The notes beneath the pieces were generated by a model. The model worked only from the letters and a program-made list of their open reading frames with translations, was not told where the DNA came from and made no database searches. This document shows positions 12,139-25,073 of a DNA stretch of 64,000 nucleotides, piece by piece (positions within the stretch are counted from its first letter, which is position 1; every line of letters begins with the position of its first letter). The translations under genes were made by a program, and so were the position numbers. The stretch is from the NCBI GenBank assembly GCA_033060915.1, contig CM065397.1:24141001-24205000 (forward strand), read 5' to 3'. This stretch comes from Euryodendron excelsum. Lineage: Eukaryota; Streptophyta; Magnoliopsida; Ericales; Pentaphylacaceae.

Positions 12139-15100
12139 ATGGTGGAGGAAGAGAAACTTCCAATTCGTGGTGAGGTTGCGCAGGAAAATGAACCCAAAGG
12201 AGGGTTCTGTGGTTATGTCTTGGCTCCAGTCCATTGGTTTAGAATGCTTGTCACGGAAATGCATTGGAGTTTTGTTTTTGGGGTGGTGGTTGTTTATGGA
12301 ATCAGTCAGGGATTGGGTGGCGCTCTCAATCGAGTTGGCATGGAGTATTACATGAAGGATGTGCAGATGGTACAGCCTTCTGAAGCACAGGTTTACTCAG
12401 GAATAACCAACATTCCTTGGATTGTCAAGCCTGTTTGGGGCATCCTCACAGATGTGGTTCCCATTTTTGGGTATCATCGGAGACCTTATTTCATTTTAGC
12501 AGGTGACTATATGAAACTTGAAACAGCCTTCTATCCATCATTCTGACATAGGTTTTGATTACTTCTCGAGATTTGGTGCTTGTCGTATTCAAGAGTTGAA
12601 TGTATATGTTCAGTATTTTGCTTGGAATGGTGTCTGTTGCATCTTTCTTCTATATATTGATGTACTTCACCTGGTGTTGGCATGGTAGAATTCAAGCTGT
12701 AGAATTGGAATTGGAATTGGAGATTGCCTTAATTGAAAATTCTAACTAAGATGGCCCCCCAATTCTGAATCAAAGGCAAGAACTCCATGCTGCCAAATGC
12801 AGCAGGAGTTTTAGTTATACCAATTAGATTCTCCTTACTTTTTATGTTATGTTTGATTGTGCTGGAAATAGAGCTTGTCCATTTTCATATCCTTGCTCTC
12901 ATGCATCAATAGGTCAAATACATAGCAACTTAGTCTGGAATGAAAACCTTTAGAGGAATTAACAATCTTGTATATAGTTATGTAAAATACATATTCAGTC
13001 TCTGTCTTTGGTCCATTTGAAAAATCAGGACCTGCATTTGAACAAAATTTGCAAAGAAACTTTTACAGGAGATAGTTCTTTCAGACTTGAAGTTTGCACA
13101 TGAGGGTGTTACTGTTGTTAACAAGTGGTTATCATGATGATTAGGAGAGAAGTATCTAGGACATAATTTCTGTGTCCCTCTTTTTGAGAATAAGATCTAT
13201 ATCATTTGATAAAACCAAAAAAAAAGAAGAAGGAAGGGGGGTGAGGCCAATGTCCATCTGAGGTACAGCTGAAACAACAAATAAAAAAGAAACTCACAAC
13301 ATATGGAATCTAATAATCTGCATAAGAAAAAGTTCTCTGAGAAAACCGACCAACGCCGCAAGAAAAGTTCTCAAAATACCAATGACGTCAATGTAAGAAG
13401 GGTAACACCTCTACAATTTTGTGATGGGTAGATCTTTCAGTTTTGGGCCTTTGGCTTCCATTCTTGTAAAGTTCCTACCATGTTTTCATCCACCATCTTT
13501 ACTGCTTATCATTGTGTCCTTGTATATTGATGAAAATGAAGAATCTAATAAGGATAACACATCTTTAATTTTGCCCTGCATACTAGCTCACACATGGGTG
13601 CGAGTGTATTTAGCAGTTAGATACCTTCAGCCCTTCAGGCCCAGGAGCATAGCATTAATACAGGTATTTGTAGGATCCTATCAACCCTCTCTATAAACTG
13701 CATTGAATTACATACATAGGCTGAGGGTATTGCTGCAGTTCTTTTAAATTAATTGTACTGATCTTTTTGTTTCTGCAGAATTGAACCAAAATAAGAAGAG
13801 AATCATTGTATTTGTTTTAATTCCCACAAAAAACAAGTACCCAAATTCTTCACAACTACTTGAATAAGCTTTTTTATTTTTATTTTCTTGTGAACATGAC
13901 AGAAATAGGGTTCAAACTTAGAAGTTCTTTCTTTTAGTTTCCTAAGCATCAAATTAGATATATCAGGGTTCTTCTGTGCTGTGAAAAGTGCCTGTTAAAA
14001 GTATTTAGGGAGCTGCATTGAGTTATTTGTTGTGATGGTGATGATAGTTGTAGGATGGTTTAGGTTTGCCATATAGGGTTTAGTGTGGAGAAAGTAGTTA
14101 AGAAGATCTGGTTGGGTGTTTTATTTAGAGAACAGACAATTACAGAGAAAAAGTAAATAAAGAAGTGGCTAGGAATAATCTCCGAGTCTCTTGGGCATCA
14201 CATCTGCAGTTAGAATTGCATTACACAATCTCAAAGAAAGGTTCAAATTTGTTGAAAAGTTTCACTCATTTTTTCCATTGAATTGATGGCTATACATTTA
14301 TTCTTAAGTAATACCAACTCTATTAGGATTTAGAGTACGTATGTGAAAAACTAAGACACATTGACTAGTAAAAACTTATATATAAGTATAATAGCTGCAG
14401 CCCATATCCAGCAAAACTGAAATTATAAAAATACCTTCTATTTGAAAATTCAAACACACCAAAAAATAGAAATAAATCAAACATAATATGCAAGAAAAAT
14501 ATAACCTTAAGGAAACCATAAAATATGACTTGACTCAAACTAAAACATAATTGTCAGAGATCCAAAGTGGAGTTTGCCTTTAAGTTGACCAATTCTCAAT
14601 TGTTGTTGCCTCTTTGGAGTTTACTCTTTAGATATGGTTTCTCTTGAGCCTCTTATTACATGCATCAATGAGGATCTATTGATATTATTCCAATTTAACT
14701 TGGAAATGTGATGCTAGTTCAATTCTAGCAAGTAACAAGTTTCTAAATGTTAATATCTTGAAAAGCTAGGTTACATGGGCACTTCGGACGAATTCACGTC
14801 CAATGTCAAATGTCTGTCTACCCCAGCCTCCAAACAATTTGCTGGACATACCCAAATTACATTTATTGTCATTTGTTTGATACCTAGTATTTGTTGCACA
14901 AGTGATTGATCTCTTTTGCTTATTAGCACAAGACATAACCTGTTATAGGAGTTTGAGTAGGAAAGCCTTACCCTTTAGAGATTCAAATTTGGCACATGGA
15001 GAGATCATACAAATACAAATATATCTGCACATTTTATTTGTATTTTTTTAACTTACCAATGTTCGACTTACCAATGTTCGGGTCGAAACAATAATAAGTT

Positions 15101-18100
15101 TTTAACATGTCTAGAATCTATATAATCGTTAAGAGTTATAGTCGATTTTTGCTCTAAAAGTAGTTGATGGAGTTTTTCATTGTTCATTTTGGAAACTTGA
15201 ACAAGAATGTAGCATATATCTATGAATAATCCTACCATAATTTATATAATATATTAAGGTGTATATACTACAGTTGCTCAGTGAGACTAATCCCTCTCCC
15301 TGTCCTAAATTGTCACTATTTTGCAGATGTACAAATTCAATAATCAATGGAAGTGAAATTTGTCTTTAGCTTGGAGGTACATGTGTCCAACTCTCTTATG
15401 TGGTAGGACACGGCGGCGCCACATCATGTCCCCCTCCTCCATACACTTGGTGCCACGTGGCAGCCCACTGAGGTGGCATGTGGACAAATGATGCATCTCC
15501 ATTACGCTTCCCTTAGAGGTTGAGCCACGCCAAACGAGAATAGCACAAAGAACGTCTCCCCCTTGCTAAGTGTCATGGTCCGCTTCTTTGTGCTCCATGA
15601 CAGCTCAAACTTGTGCCAAACTTGTGCCCAAGGGTTGCCTAAACTTTGTCCAAAACAAGCCCAAGACAACTCTTTTGGTGCGTCAAGGATGGCCCAAAAA
15701 TACAGCCAGGTGGGGAGCCAATTAACCTCACTTTGGCCTATGTCAATGGCATGGGTGAGGGGCGAGATAACCTCACTAGCATTCAGCCATGTCACAAGGT
15801 AGACTTCAAGGCAAGGCCCATGCCGTCATTTTCTAGACTCGTGCCAACCCAAACTCATTTGTACATATTGTATAGAGTTTAAAAGTGTAAGTTTTGTGTC
15901 GGATGCACGCGTAGATTTTCCCTTGTTAAGGGGTGCAGCATTCAAGTTAGTAGTGTCTTAGCCCTATTGAGGAGACGTGTTGTAATTTTTCTGAAGGGCT
16001 AGAAAATTAGTTTAAGGTCATATATAAATGTATGTGAAAAGGTTTTGTCAAATTCCTTGTAGATATTTTTGTAGACCCATTATGACTTCTCGTGGGGGTG
16101 TCATGTTTTGTTGTATCAGTTTTGAAATGGCTTAAAATGCTATATTAAGGAGGGGGTATGCTCCTACCACCCTCCACCCCACAACTTCTTGTATGGCTAG
16201 AGGCATGTCTTGTACATATGTGAGTTATGTAATAATGCTTTTATCAATGAAATATGTTTATTACTTCCACCCATTCTCTAAAGGAGGTTGCTTGACGGTT
16301 GGCCATTAACGCTCAATTCTAGCTTCCAAATGAGATGGTCCGGGTTTGGTTGGCTTGTCAGACGGACTTGGCAAGTGCCGCACGGGCCACATTTGTAACT
16401 GCCAAGCTTACAAAATGTTGGACCGTGACACTAAGGCACTAAGAGAGCCCTCGTCCACACATGGCCTAGAGGCACCTCCCTCAGTAAGTCTGAAGGAATT
16501 CCCACCTGAGAGCACCACGCCTATGGCCTCGCGCTTGGCCCCTCCTGTCTTAGCCATGGAACCTTTCCGCAGAGCATCCTCTCCTTTAAGCCACCTCTTC
16601 ATACTTGGCTGGAATTCTCCATAAGGGCAACTCCATAACCTAGTTGGGAGTAGGACTTAGGGACCTCCTCAGGGTCACCCTCGCACGGGATCATTAGGAG
16701 ATAAGTGGATTGGAGGCTAGAGTTGGGGGTTCGTCCCTTGCAAGGGCCTCAGCCCCTTTGACCGTTCTTAGAGAGAGAGAGATCTCTACCGAATACATGC
16801 CATCAGAGCATTAATGAAGAACAAGACAAAAGCATTTAATGAAAGTCAACTACCGACACCTAGTCGAATTTCACCTACCTCTGAGGGGATCTCGACACAA
16901 AGTTGACATTTGAAATATCGGCGGGAACTAGCCATTAGACTTGAGCACTCACAATTCGGTCCAATCCTTGAGGACCCCTTGTCTATATAAAGAGGATACC
17001 TCCCTCAGCAATACACAACAACACAAGAAGATTTCCATAAGTCTCCAGTTCCCTTAGACTGTACTACCACTCTCTCTCTTCCTAGGACCGTCTCAGCTGT
17101 CTCTTGTCCACCTCCGATGTCCTTCGCCTAGTTAGTGCCTGCCATTAACTTCCCAGAGAGTCTCTCTTAGCTAGTTTGACCCATCATCCTTAATCACTCA
17201 CACATAGCTCATTCAAGCTTTTGTCATGAAAGATTTGCAGCTGTCTTTTTTTCCCTTTTTTTTCAATCGATAAGAAAGAATATCCTAACCAAACAAATTT
17301 GAACAAAAAGAGGAGCTCAACTTATAAGCTACCTCACGAAGCATTCCTCCTCCATATACCACTTTCAAAACAAAGGAAAACAACAAATTGGGCACATCAA
17401 AACGCATATTAGCTAAAGAAGCCTTATGAAACCAAAATGTACATAAATCCACAATTCAATCAATGATTTGTAGGTTTGTGCGCTACATTACCATATGCTT
17501 TAATTTGAGTGTGAGAGGTGCAATCATGGTCTCAAACTCTTATTGTCACTGATAAGTATGCTAAGGATCACAGTGATGGGGACAAACCTATATGCTATGG
17601 AACTTAAGGGACATGGCATGGCTATTTATTTTGGTAGCAAGAGTGCTACTAGGAATTATTTTTTCTATCATCTTATTTTAAGAAGCTTTAATTGGTTTGA
17701 TAAAACAATCTGATTCATATAAGCTTACTGTGCTGGGTATACTTATAAAAGGCTTCTATATGTTTTGGGGGGTCCCTTAGAGCTTCTAAACAAGCTCCAT
17801 TGTGATGATACGTGATTACAGTAACGAATTAAATAACAAAAAATGATTGAATGAGTCTTGCTCTCCCTTTGTCTTCTTTTTCTGCTTCCTTCAAAAAATT
17901 GTCTTTTTTACCTCTCCTCCTTTTTATATGCTTTGACTAAATATATGTTGTGAACTTCTACGAGGAATCCTCCTTTCTCTCTCTCTTTCCTTTGAATACA
18001 AGAACCATAGCACAAGTTAGGTCTGATGGTAAACCTTGTAATTGTCGTTTTCTTGATGCTCCAACTCTTGAATATCTATTTAAGTGTAATGAAGCTGAAA

Positions 18101-21100
18101 CGTCATGGATGATAACCATAATGAGTGACATAAATTTCTAATTTACCAAAATTGTTCTCCAGGGAAGTGTGGAATCATTTCTTATGTTGTTTTTGGTAGT
18201 AAAGTCTAGATAGAATAAATATTTTGTGACAATCATGTTTAGGTGGTATGCAAATTTTGAGATGAGCTCCACTTTTGCCAAATGAAATTATTAAATTATT
18301 GCTTACTGATTAAATGAAATAGAGGAAAGATTTTGAGTTGAAGCAAAAATCCAATTGAGTGGTTCTAATCTAACTTTGATAATCTTTTTGGAAATTGGTG
18401 AGGCACTTTTTATTAAGAGAAGACAAAATATTTATGGTTTTCTATAAGGCAATCTAATACCAAGAACAAATGGATTTAATATGAAAGATTAGGAAGCACG
18501 GACACTCCCTTTAGAGTGTTGTATGCGTGTCGGACATGAGTCGGAGACACATACTCCTCAGACAGGCGTGTCCAATATTTTTTTTAGTGGACATGTCCTG
18601 GATACATCGGGGATACACGTGTCCCTTGCTTGGACACCTTTTGGGACATGACGGGAGTGAAATGTTATTATTTAAAGTATTAGATGGAGTCGAATTTATA
18701 AATTTCAAAACTTTACAACACTAAAACATAAAACGCCCACATCCAATTCTTCAGATCCTCAACTTGTTTATTATTTTCATCTTTTTTTGGTGATTTATGA
18801 ATGTTACATTCCTATACATAGCAAATAAAAATACACGTAAGAATTTTTTTTTGCCGTATCCTTACTATGTCCATGTCCTTATTTTTTTAAAAATGCTGTG
18901 TCCCGTGTTCGTATTTGTATTGGTATCCATACTCGTGTCTGCATCTGTGCTTCTTTTGAAAGATATTAAGCTTATGTGCCATTCTGGAAGCTCTAGTTGG
19001 CAGATGAAGGTCAGAAGCAACATCATTTGCTATTAGGACATCTTGCCCTTGATGACGTATTGCATCTTCGTTAGCAGACTGTGCTGTCCACATCAATGAT
19101 AGAGAGCATAATAATTCAAAGCTAATTGGGAATCTACCTAAATGATGTGGAAATGTTGATGATTTTAGGAGTATTGTTTGAGAAGAATTGAAGAGAAATG
19201 TCACCCTTCCGGTGGATTTGTAGTGAGCCATGAGCCATCTACTGATCAGAATCTCAGATAAAACTGATCCATTTGCATTATGTGCTCATTAGATGTCACA
19301 AGTTAAGCATGTATGTGACAATATTTGTTGAGGCTTAAGAAGACAGTCAACTCTTGCTCCTATACATATAGGTGTTTGGTTTTGTTCTGTAAATTCTAGT
19401 GATACAAAGGCCAAAAATACTTACTCTCTCATCCATTATCTGTCTTATGTTAACTTTTCTATTATCTTAGAGCCATATGTGTCATATTTTGGATAGAATT
19501 TCTGTTCTTTTAATTTTTTTAACATCCATAAAAATTAGGTGATAGTGATGACATTCTTGATGGTGATGGCATTCATGAAAATTTTGAAAAGTTAGTGCTG
19601 GTACTAACAATCAATCAATTTTCCCACCATGCCTGTCATATGATGGTAGACTGTTTGCCATGAATACTAAATTAGCTGGATTTTCAGGAAATAATGGATT
19701 GTGGCAATGGTGTATTTTGAGATTTTATAGTGTATTTTATAGTTCTTGAATGTTAACTTGCATATATTTTAACCTACCTAATTAGTGGATTTTTTCTTGT
19801 GGAAGTGATATCCTCAACTTTGGTTACATAGCTTTTCGTTATTTACCTATTAAATAGCCTTCTTGGTTATTTTATAACTAGGTTATTACTTCTTTTTTGA
19901 AGATTGAAGATTGAATGAGCTAGAGAATAGAATCGTATTGAGTTTGGCACTTTATGTTGAGAGAAGCCACGCTCTCGTGGTGAGACACCACAAAAATTTA
20001 GATCAACAGGTGGGACTCTTATTTATGCTAGAAAAATGAGATGCTTTGGTCAAGCTTCTTATCATTTTTTTCTTTTTTTTTTTTCAACCTAGCATACCCA
20101 AACTTACTATCCTTATCCCCTTGTGCAAGCCATATCCTTCTTTAGCCTATTTGCATACAAGGAGTTGTGCTACATCAATTACTTTCAGAGCCTTAGGTGT
20201 CATTACAATGTTTACTCTTAATGGGAGACCCGCCGTGTTTAAATTGACATAAACACAACAGGATGAATTATTATCTAGTTCATAACATGAATAGACAGCC
20301 TAGAGCCTACCTGACAGAGTAGGATTATAAAATGCACAGAAAAGCAAAAGAAGTGGACAAATCTATTGGAAAAGAGGGTGCGGAAAAAACAAAAGAAGAA
20401 GATGACAAAAGGTAAAACAAAGCAAAATCACTGATTTTATATCATAGCAAATAATCCAAGGAGAGCAAGAAGAATGCATTAAATATCCAATAGAGAGAAA
20501 ATGAAAAATTAGTTCATTTGAGAATGCTGATTCTACAACTTAGGCACTTCAAAGGTCAAGTTTGAACACACCTGGTAGAGAATGATGTAGTAATGGCTGT
20601 AGAAATTCGTAAATGAAGTGTGGATGTGTGAGTTTTACTGGTGGTTCAGAGAAGTTATGGAGAGAATGGAAAATTAACTACATATCTCTGTCAAATTGGT
20701 AACTTAAATGAGAACTGATCTTTCCAAATCTCAATTCCTGCTTCCTTGATTGTACATGCATTAAGGCTTGTGTAAAACAAGCAACAATCTTGCCAAAAGG
20801 CCACCTACCAGCAGGAAATCCAGCTAGGATCAACCTAGGGGCCATGAGTATTTTTATGGCCTAATTCCAACCTAAGTACAAGGGTGAATACACTTAAAAG
20901 TGCTTACTCCCGTCCCTGTTCTTAGTTACTTCAGGATATGCCAAGTCCACCCTAATGAATGAGCATTCGGTCTTGGCATCATGTTTAAGGCTTTGAACAA
21001 GTTCATTCCATTGACAAACTGAAAATAATCATGTATTGCACTCGAAAGTGGATACTAGATATCTACTTACAAAGCAACTGTAGTTATATTCATGATTTGT

Positions 21101-24100
21101 TTCCTGCGAGTTTCTTAATATATTCATGATTTATTTCCTACAAGTTTCTTAAGTATTATCTTTCAAAGCACTTGAGAAGTATAGTAGAAGATGATCCCCA
21201 CCTATGTTTTACGAACCCGAGTACGTGTGTCTAGTGTGGGTATTTGTCCAAGTGTTAGATTCGTGTAATTCTCAAGTCTAAGGACACCAAGGGATGACTA
21301 AATATGTACCTTTTGTACCACTTTTATTTTGTGTTCTAGGATAAACTGTGCTTTTATATAACATAAAGCATTAGTCATGGGCACTTGACTCATTTTGTAG
21401 CAATTGTCTGACAATAGTGACATAATAAGAGAGTTTTATGTACAATTGTATCTGTTAGTGGAGCCATTTAGCTTTAAGACGAGCATGAAATGAACAAAGG
21501 TTCAAAGGAATAATCATAAGATGTTCTATTCGTTAGTATATATTTTTTTGCATAAAATTCTATGTTTACATATATGACTATTTACAAGGAACTATTCTAG
21601 AGAGTAAACAAGGAATTCAATTTTTACACAGGCATGACTCTTAATATCAGGGGCGATCTCCTTGGGGGGCCTAAAATAACATCATTAATGAAGGTGTGGG
21701 TAACAGGAAGTATATAACTTCAAGTTACAAGTTTGAGTTTACCTCTTAATCTCTTTTGAAATGTTTTGATAGATTCATTTGACTATAGGCCTTGGAATTC
21801 TCAAACTGATAAGCATGGATACATATATGGGACACAGATATGAAACGATTCAGACACGTTGACATGAAAATGTTTAATAAATTAGGACAAGACACGATGG
21901 GTCACGGTGACAAATACAAACTTTTATTTTTATATATGTATGCATAGAATAATAAGTTATTCATTTTTGGATTATAATATATTTATATTTTATTATATCA
22001 AAATAGTAAGAATTCATTTTTAACATTTTATATGTTGGAAATAGTGTGAACATAAATTCTAATATCTATTTTAAAAAGTTTAATTCCTAAACAAATTAAA
22101 AGTCTTAAGCTTTGGGATTTCAAATCTAAAACACTTAAAAAAAAAGGAGTAGGAATTAATAGGCATGACCCTACATTGTTTCGATATTAATCCTTAATTC
22201 CTAAGTTATTTGCTCCAAACTTGTGCCAAGACATGCTTTTCATGTGTGTTTGAGTGGTAGACACACATGTCCGAAAGTTTCCAAAATGCTTTCGATCCTA
22301 ATATGATTAAAAAATAATAATAGGACACGTTTCAATGCGTGTCCGATGAGTGATGGGATGTGTGTGACACGTGTCTAATACGGACATGACGCCTTCTTAA
22401 AAGTGGCTCTGCTTCTTGGTTCTCAATACTTGAATCAACTTAGCAAAAGGGTTTCTTAATAGCTAAACCATGTTGAATGTAAAAACCAAATTTTTGTTAC
22501 ATAAATCACGTGGTGGTCAGAGTTTCATGACTTTCTGTAGTTGACTTAACTTCCTTCAGTTCCATGACATCATTGTGACCCGGAGATGAGAATTTTTCAT
22601 GATATATCTTACATAAAAGCTATTGCTCACAGCCCACTAATTTTTAATAACTTCAATTTAATTTTTTATTTTTCTCGGAGGGGTGGGGGAGACAATTTTT
22701 ATATTGGTTAAAGGAACAAAAAAGGTAGGAACACATTAAATAATCTCCAATTTGGTTGTCTTGTACTTGCATGTACTGAAATGGCACGTTGCCTTTTAAT
22801 GGAGAATGAAAATATTCTTATGCCAAGCATTACTGGGTGGTCTCTCTACCTTAAAGTGAATCAAGCCCTATGATTGCCTTGCCTTTTGTGTGTGTATGTG
22901 TTTGTTTTTTTTTTTTTTTTTTTTTTTTTTTTGGTGGGGGGTTGGGGCGGGGAGGGAGGAAGATTCTTCTCCTTTTTCAGTATGGGCTCATGTTTTCCCT
23001 TTATTGAACTAAATTTCAATTGCAAATGATTGGTTGTTTGCTGGGATGAAAGAAATATTGAAGTTGTTTGACTGATGCAGTCATTTGATCAGATAATTGT
23101 TTCATGTTCATATCAGGTGTCCTTGGTGTGATCTCCATGCTCTTTCTATCATTGCACAGAAAGCTGCATCTCTTCTTCGCACTGTTGTCTTTAACAGCAG
23201 GAAGTGCTGGGGCCGCAATAGCAGATGTGACTGTTGATGCATGTGTGGCACAAAACAGTGGTAGTCATCCCTTGCTTGCTGCTGACATGCAAAGCTTATG
23301 TGCCCTGAGTTCCTCCATAGGAGCACTAATGGGATTTTCTTTTAGTGGGATCTTGGTTCACTTAATTGGTCCAGTGGTTAGTTTCAGCTCCTTTATGTTG
23401 GCCAAAAGTCCATCATTTTTGTCGAGTTGTAGCTTTATGCATTAAGAAATATGATTTTTAACCTCCCGGAACATTTCTTCCTTTGCTCATAGGGCGTGTT
23501 AGGCTTGCTGGCAATCCCAGCCGGGCTTGTACTGTTAGTTGGCATTGTGCTTAAGGAATCCAACACACCCAACTTTGCTAACAGACAGGTATTTCTGGTT
23601 TCCTGTTGATCTTTTGGTTACATTAATATTCAAATCCTAACATTCTAGTCCGGTATCAGGTAACCGAGAAGTTTATTGATGTTGCTAAAGCTATGTGGAC
23701 AAGCTTAAAATGCTCCGAAGTGTGGAGGCCATGTTTATATATGTACTTATCCCTTGCAATGAGTTTGGATATCTATCAAGGGATGTTCTATTGGTGCACA
23801 GATTCGGAGACAGGTCCTTCTTTCTCCAAGGTACATTTTGTCACTCCTGTATTCTGTTGTGAAGTCAACAACTAAGAACCATCTGACATACAATCTTTAA
23901 ACAGAGGTTAACAGTGGACTCAATTTAACTGTGTGAAGTTTGGGAGTCAGTCAGGATAATGTCATGGGTTTTACCATGTGAATTATATTTTTCCATTCAA
24001 TTTTTTTTTATTTTAATTTTGGGGCAGGGGAACGCATATGTGCTGTTGTATCCTAAGTGATCATATCTTTCTTCACTGCCTTTCCTATGTTTTTTTTTTT

Positions 24101-25073
24101 TTTTTTGCATTACTCTTGATTTTTCAGGACCCTCGAAATATACATCTACTATATATGTCAATGCAATTCAGGAATGAACATTTGTAGGAGAAAAGTAATG
24201 CTTGCTCAAAGGGTTAAATGGACAACACAAAAATGAAGAATCTATTTTTTTATGCAATATTATAATACAAGAATTACTCAGTTCAAGCTTTTATTTTGAA
24301 TGTTATGGTTATATGTGGAGTGTTAATGTATTTCGTAGTTGTGTTGTCATTTGGGACACATCCTGATTAACTATGCTTAGTTCCAGTGCCACATGTAGCT
24401 TAGAGATACACAAAACTCTTGTAACAATGCTTGTAGGTCCTCAGTCACGTGCTTTGTGCAGGAGACTATTGGTTACATATACTCAATCGGTTCAGTTGGG
24501 TCTCTTTTGGGAGCAATATTATATCAGTATGGTCTAAAAGACCACTCTTTTAGGGACCTGTGCTTGTGGACGCAGTTGCTATTTGGTCTATCTGGAATGC
24601 TGGATTTGATGCTGGTGCTACGCTTGAACTTGAAATTTGGCATACCCGACTATCTCTTTGTGGTAATTGATGCAACTGTTTCTCAAATGATTGGACGGCT
24701 CAAATGGATGCCCCTTCTTGTCCTAAGTTCGAAGCTTTGTCCCCCTGGGATCGAAGGCACTCTGTTCGCTTTGCTAATGTCAATTGATAATGCTGGACTT
24801 CTGTCATCTTCGTGGGGAGGAGGCTTTCTGCTGCATGTCTTGAAGGTTACTCAAACAGAATTTGATAAACTCTGGCTGGCCATTTTGATCCGGAACATAT
24901 TGAGAATCTCTCCACTTTGTCTGCTATTTTTGATACCTCGAAGTGATCCCAACTCTTCCATTCTTCCAACTGAAATACTGAATGCAGAAGTTAATGAAAC
25001 TCTAGAAACTGAAAATATAGAACTTGTCTCTCTAGTTGATAGAGTTGATGGTAGATTCCTCAGCAAACAATGA
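12139..25073 (+). CDS. Folate-biopterin transporter family protein (BT1 family, FBT2/3-like), five exons
   Basis: Predicted exons are 12139-12502, 23117-23376, 23493-23588, 23660-23830 and 24462-25073. They sum to 1503 nt (500 residues plus TGA). All introns are GT-AG and every join keeps frame; exon 1 ends one base into a Gly codon completed by exon 2. The protein is a polytopic membrane transporter of the BT1 family in the major facilitator superfamily, whose members move folates and pterins. Family hallmarks seen: [30 protein letters not shown] and RRPYFILAG in exon 1; [14 protein letters not shown] and [11 protein letters not shown] in exon 2; [11 protein letters not shown] in exon 4; [33 protein letters not shown] and [17 protein letters not shown] in exon 5. 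The length fits plant members (about 500). The start was chosen because it is the first ATG of an acidic leader before the conserved core, with the family's usual N-terminal length. Substrate and membrane are not shown by sequence. The gene appears intact. Confidence 0.93.
15380..17240. mobile_element. Possible LTR-retrotransposon-derived segment
   Basis: This block is more GC-rich than the rest of intron 1. It contains polyadenylation-like sequence (about 16200-16260, ending in a TCAATGAAATATG block) and a TATA-like TCTATATAAAGAGG at about 16983 followed by a pyrimidine-rich leader, an arrangement typical of LTR promoters. No gag or pol motif, target duplication or paired LTR was identified, so the class and edges are tentative. 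Confidence 0.35.
18491..18957. mobile_element. hAT-like non-autonomous element, family A copy 1
   Basis: Terminal inverted repeats are AGGAAGCAC at the left and GTGCTTCTTTT at the right. The flanks GAAAGATT (18483-18490) and GAAAGATA (18958-18965) match at 7 of 8 positions, consistent with an aged 8-bp target duplication. The interior has the family's repeated GTGTCC/GGACAC and ACACGTGTC words. No ORF of transposase type is present. Confidence 0.7.
21806..22419. mobile_element. hAT-like non-autonomous element, family A copy 2 (inverted)
   Basis: Left end CTGATAAGCATGG and right end CTGCTTCTTGG form an imperfect inverted repeat like those of the other family A copies. Flanks TTCTCAAA (21798-21805) and TTCTCAAT (22420-22427) agree at 7 of 8 positions. 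Internal words such as GTGTCCGA and GACACGTGTC identify the family. It lies in the opposite orientation to the copies at 18.5 and 50.1 kb. Confidence 0.65.
22905..22959. repeat. Poly-T tract followed by a G-rich block
   Basis: About 28 consecutive T are followed by a G-rich stretch with several runs of three or more G, some 160 bp before exon 2 of the transporter gene. On the plus strand the G block could form a G-quadruplex in RNA or DNA. No function is implied by sequence alone. Confidence 0.8.

Larger units (their letters stand above)
12503..23116 (+). other. Intron 1 of the transporter gene (10.6 kb)
   Basis: It runs from a GTGACT donor to a TATCAG acceptor, while the other three introns are about 70-630 bp. 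It carries at least two hAT-like elements (18491-18957, 21806-22419), LTR-like GC-richer sequence around 15.4-17.2 kb, a partial copy of the 38.2/42.9-kb MITE near 21.2 kb, and a T34/G-rich tract just before exon 2. No additional coding exon is needed, because exon 1 and exon 2 join exactly as in family members. Confidence 0.85.

Noticed and set aside
15502..15802. Overlapping 80-97-codon frames on both strands
   Set aside because: They lie in a GC-richer LTR-like block and show no retroelement or host protein motif.
18887..19231. 114-codon open frame on the minus strand
   Set aside because: It starts inside hAT-like family A copy 1 and runs into intron DNA; no domain is visible.
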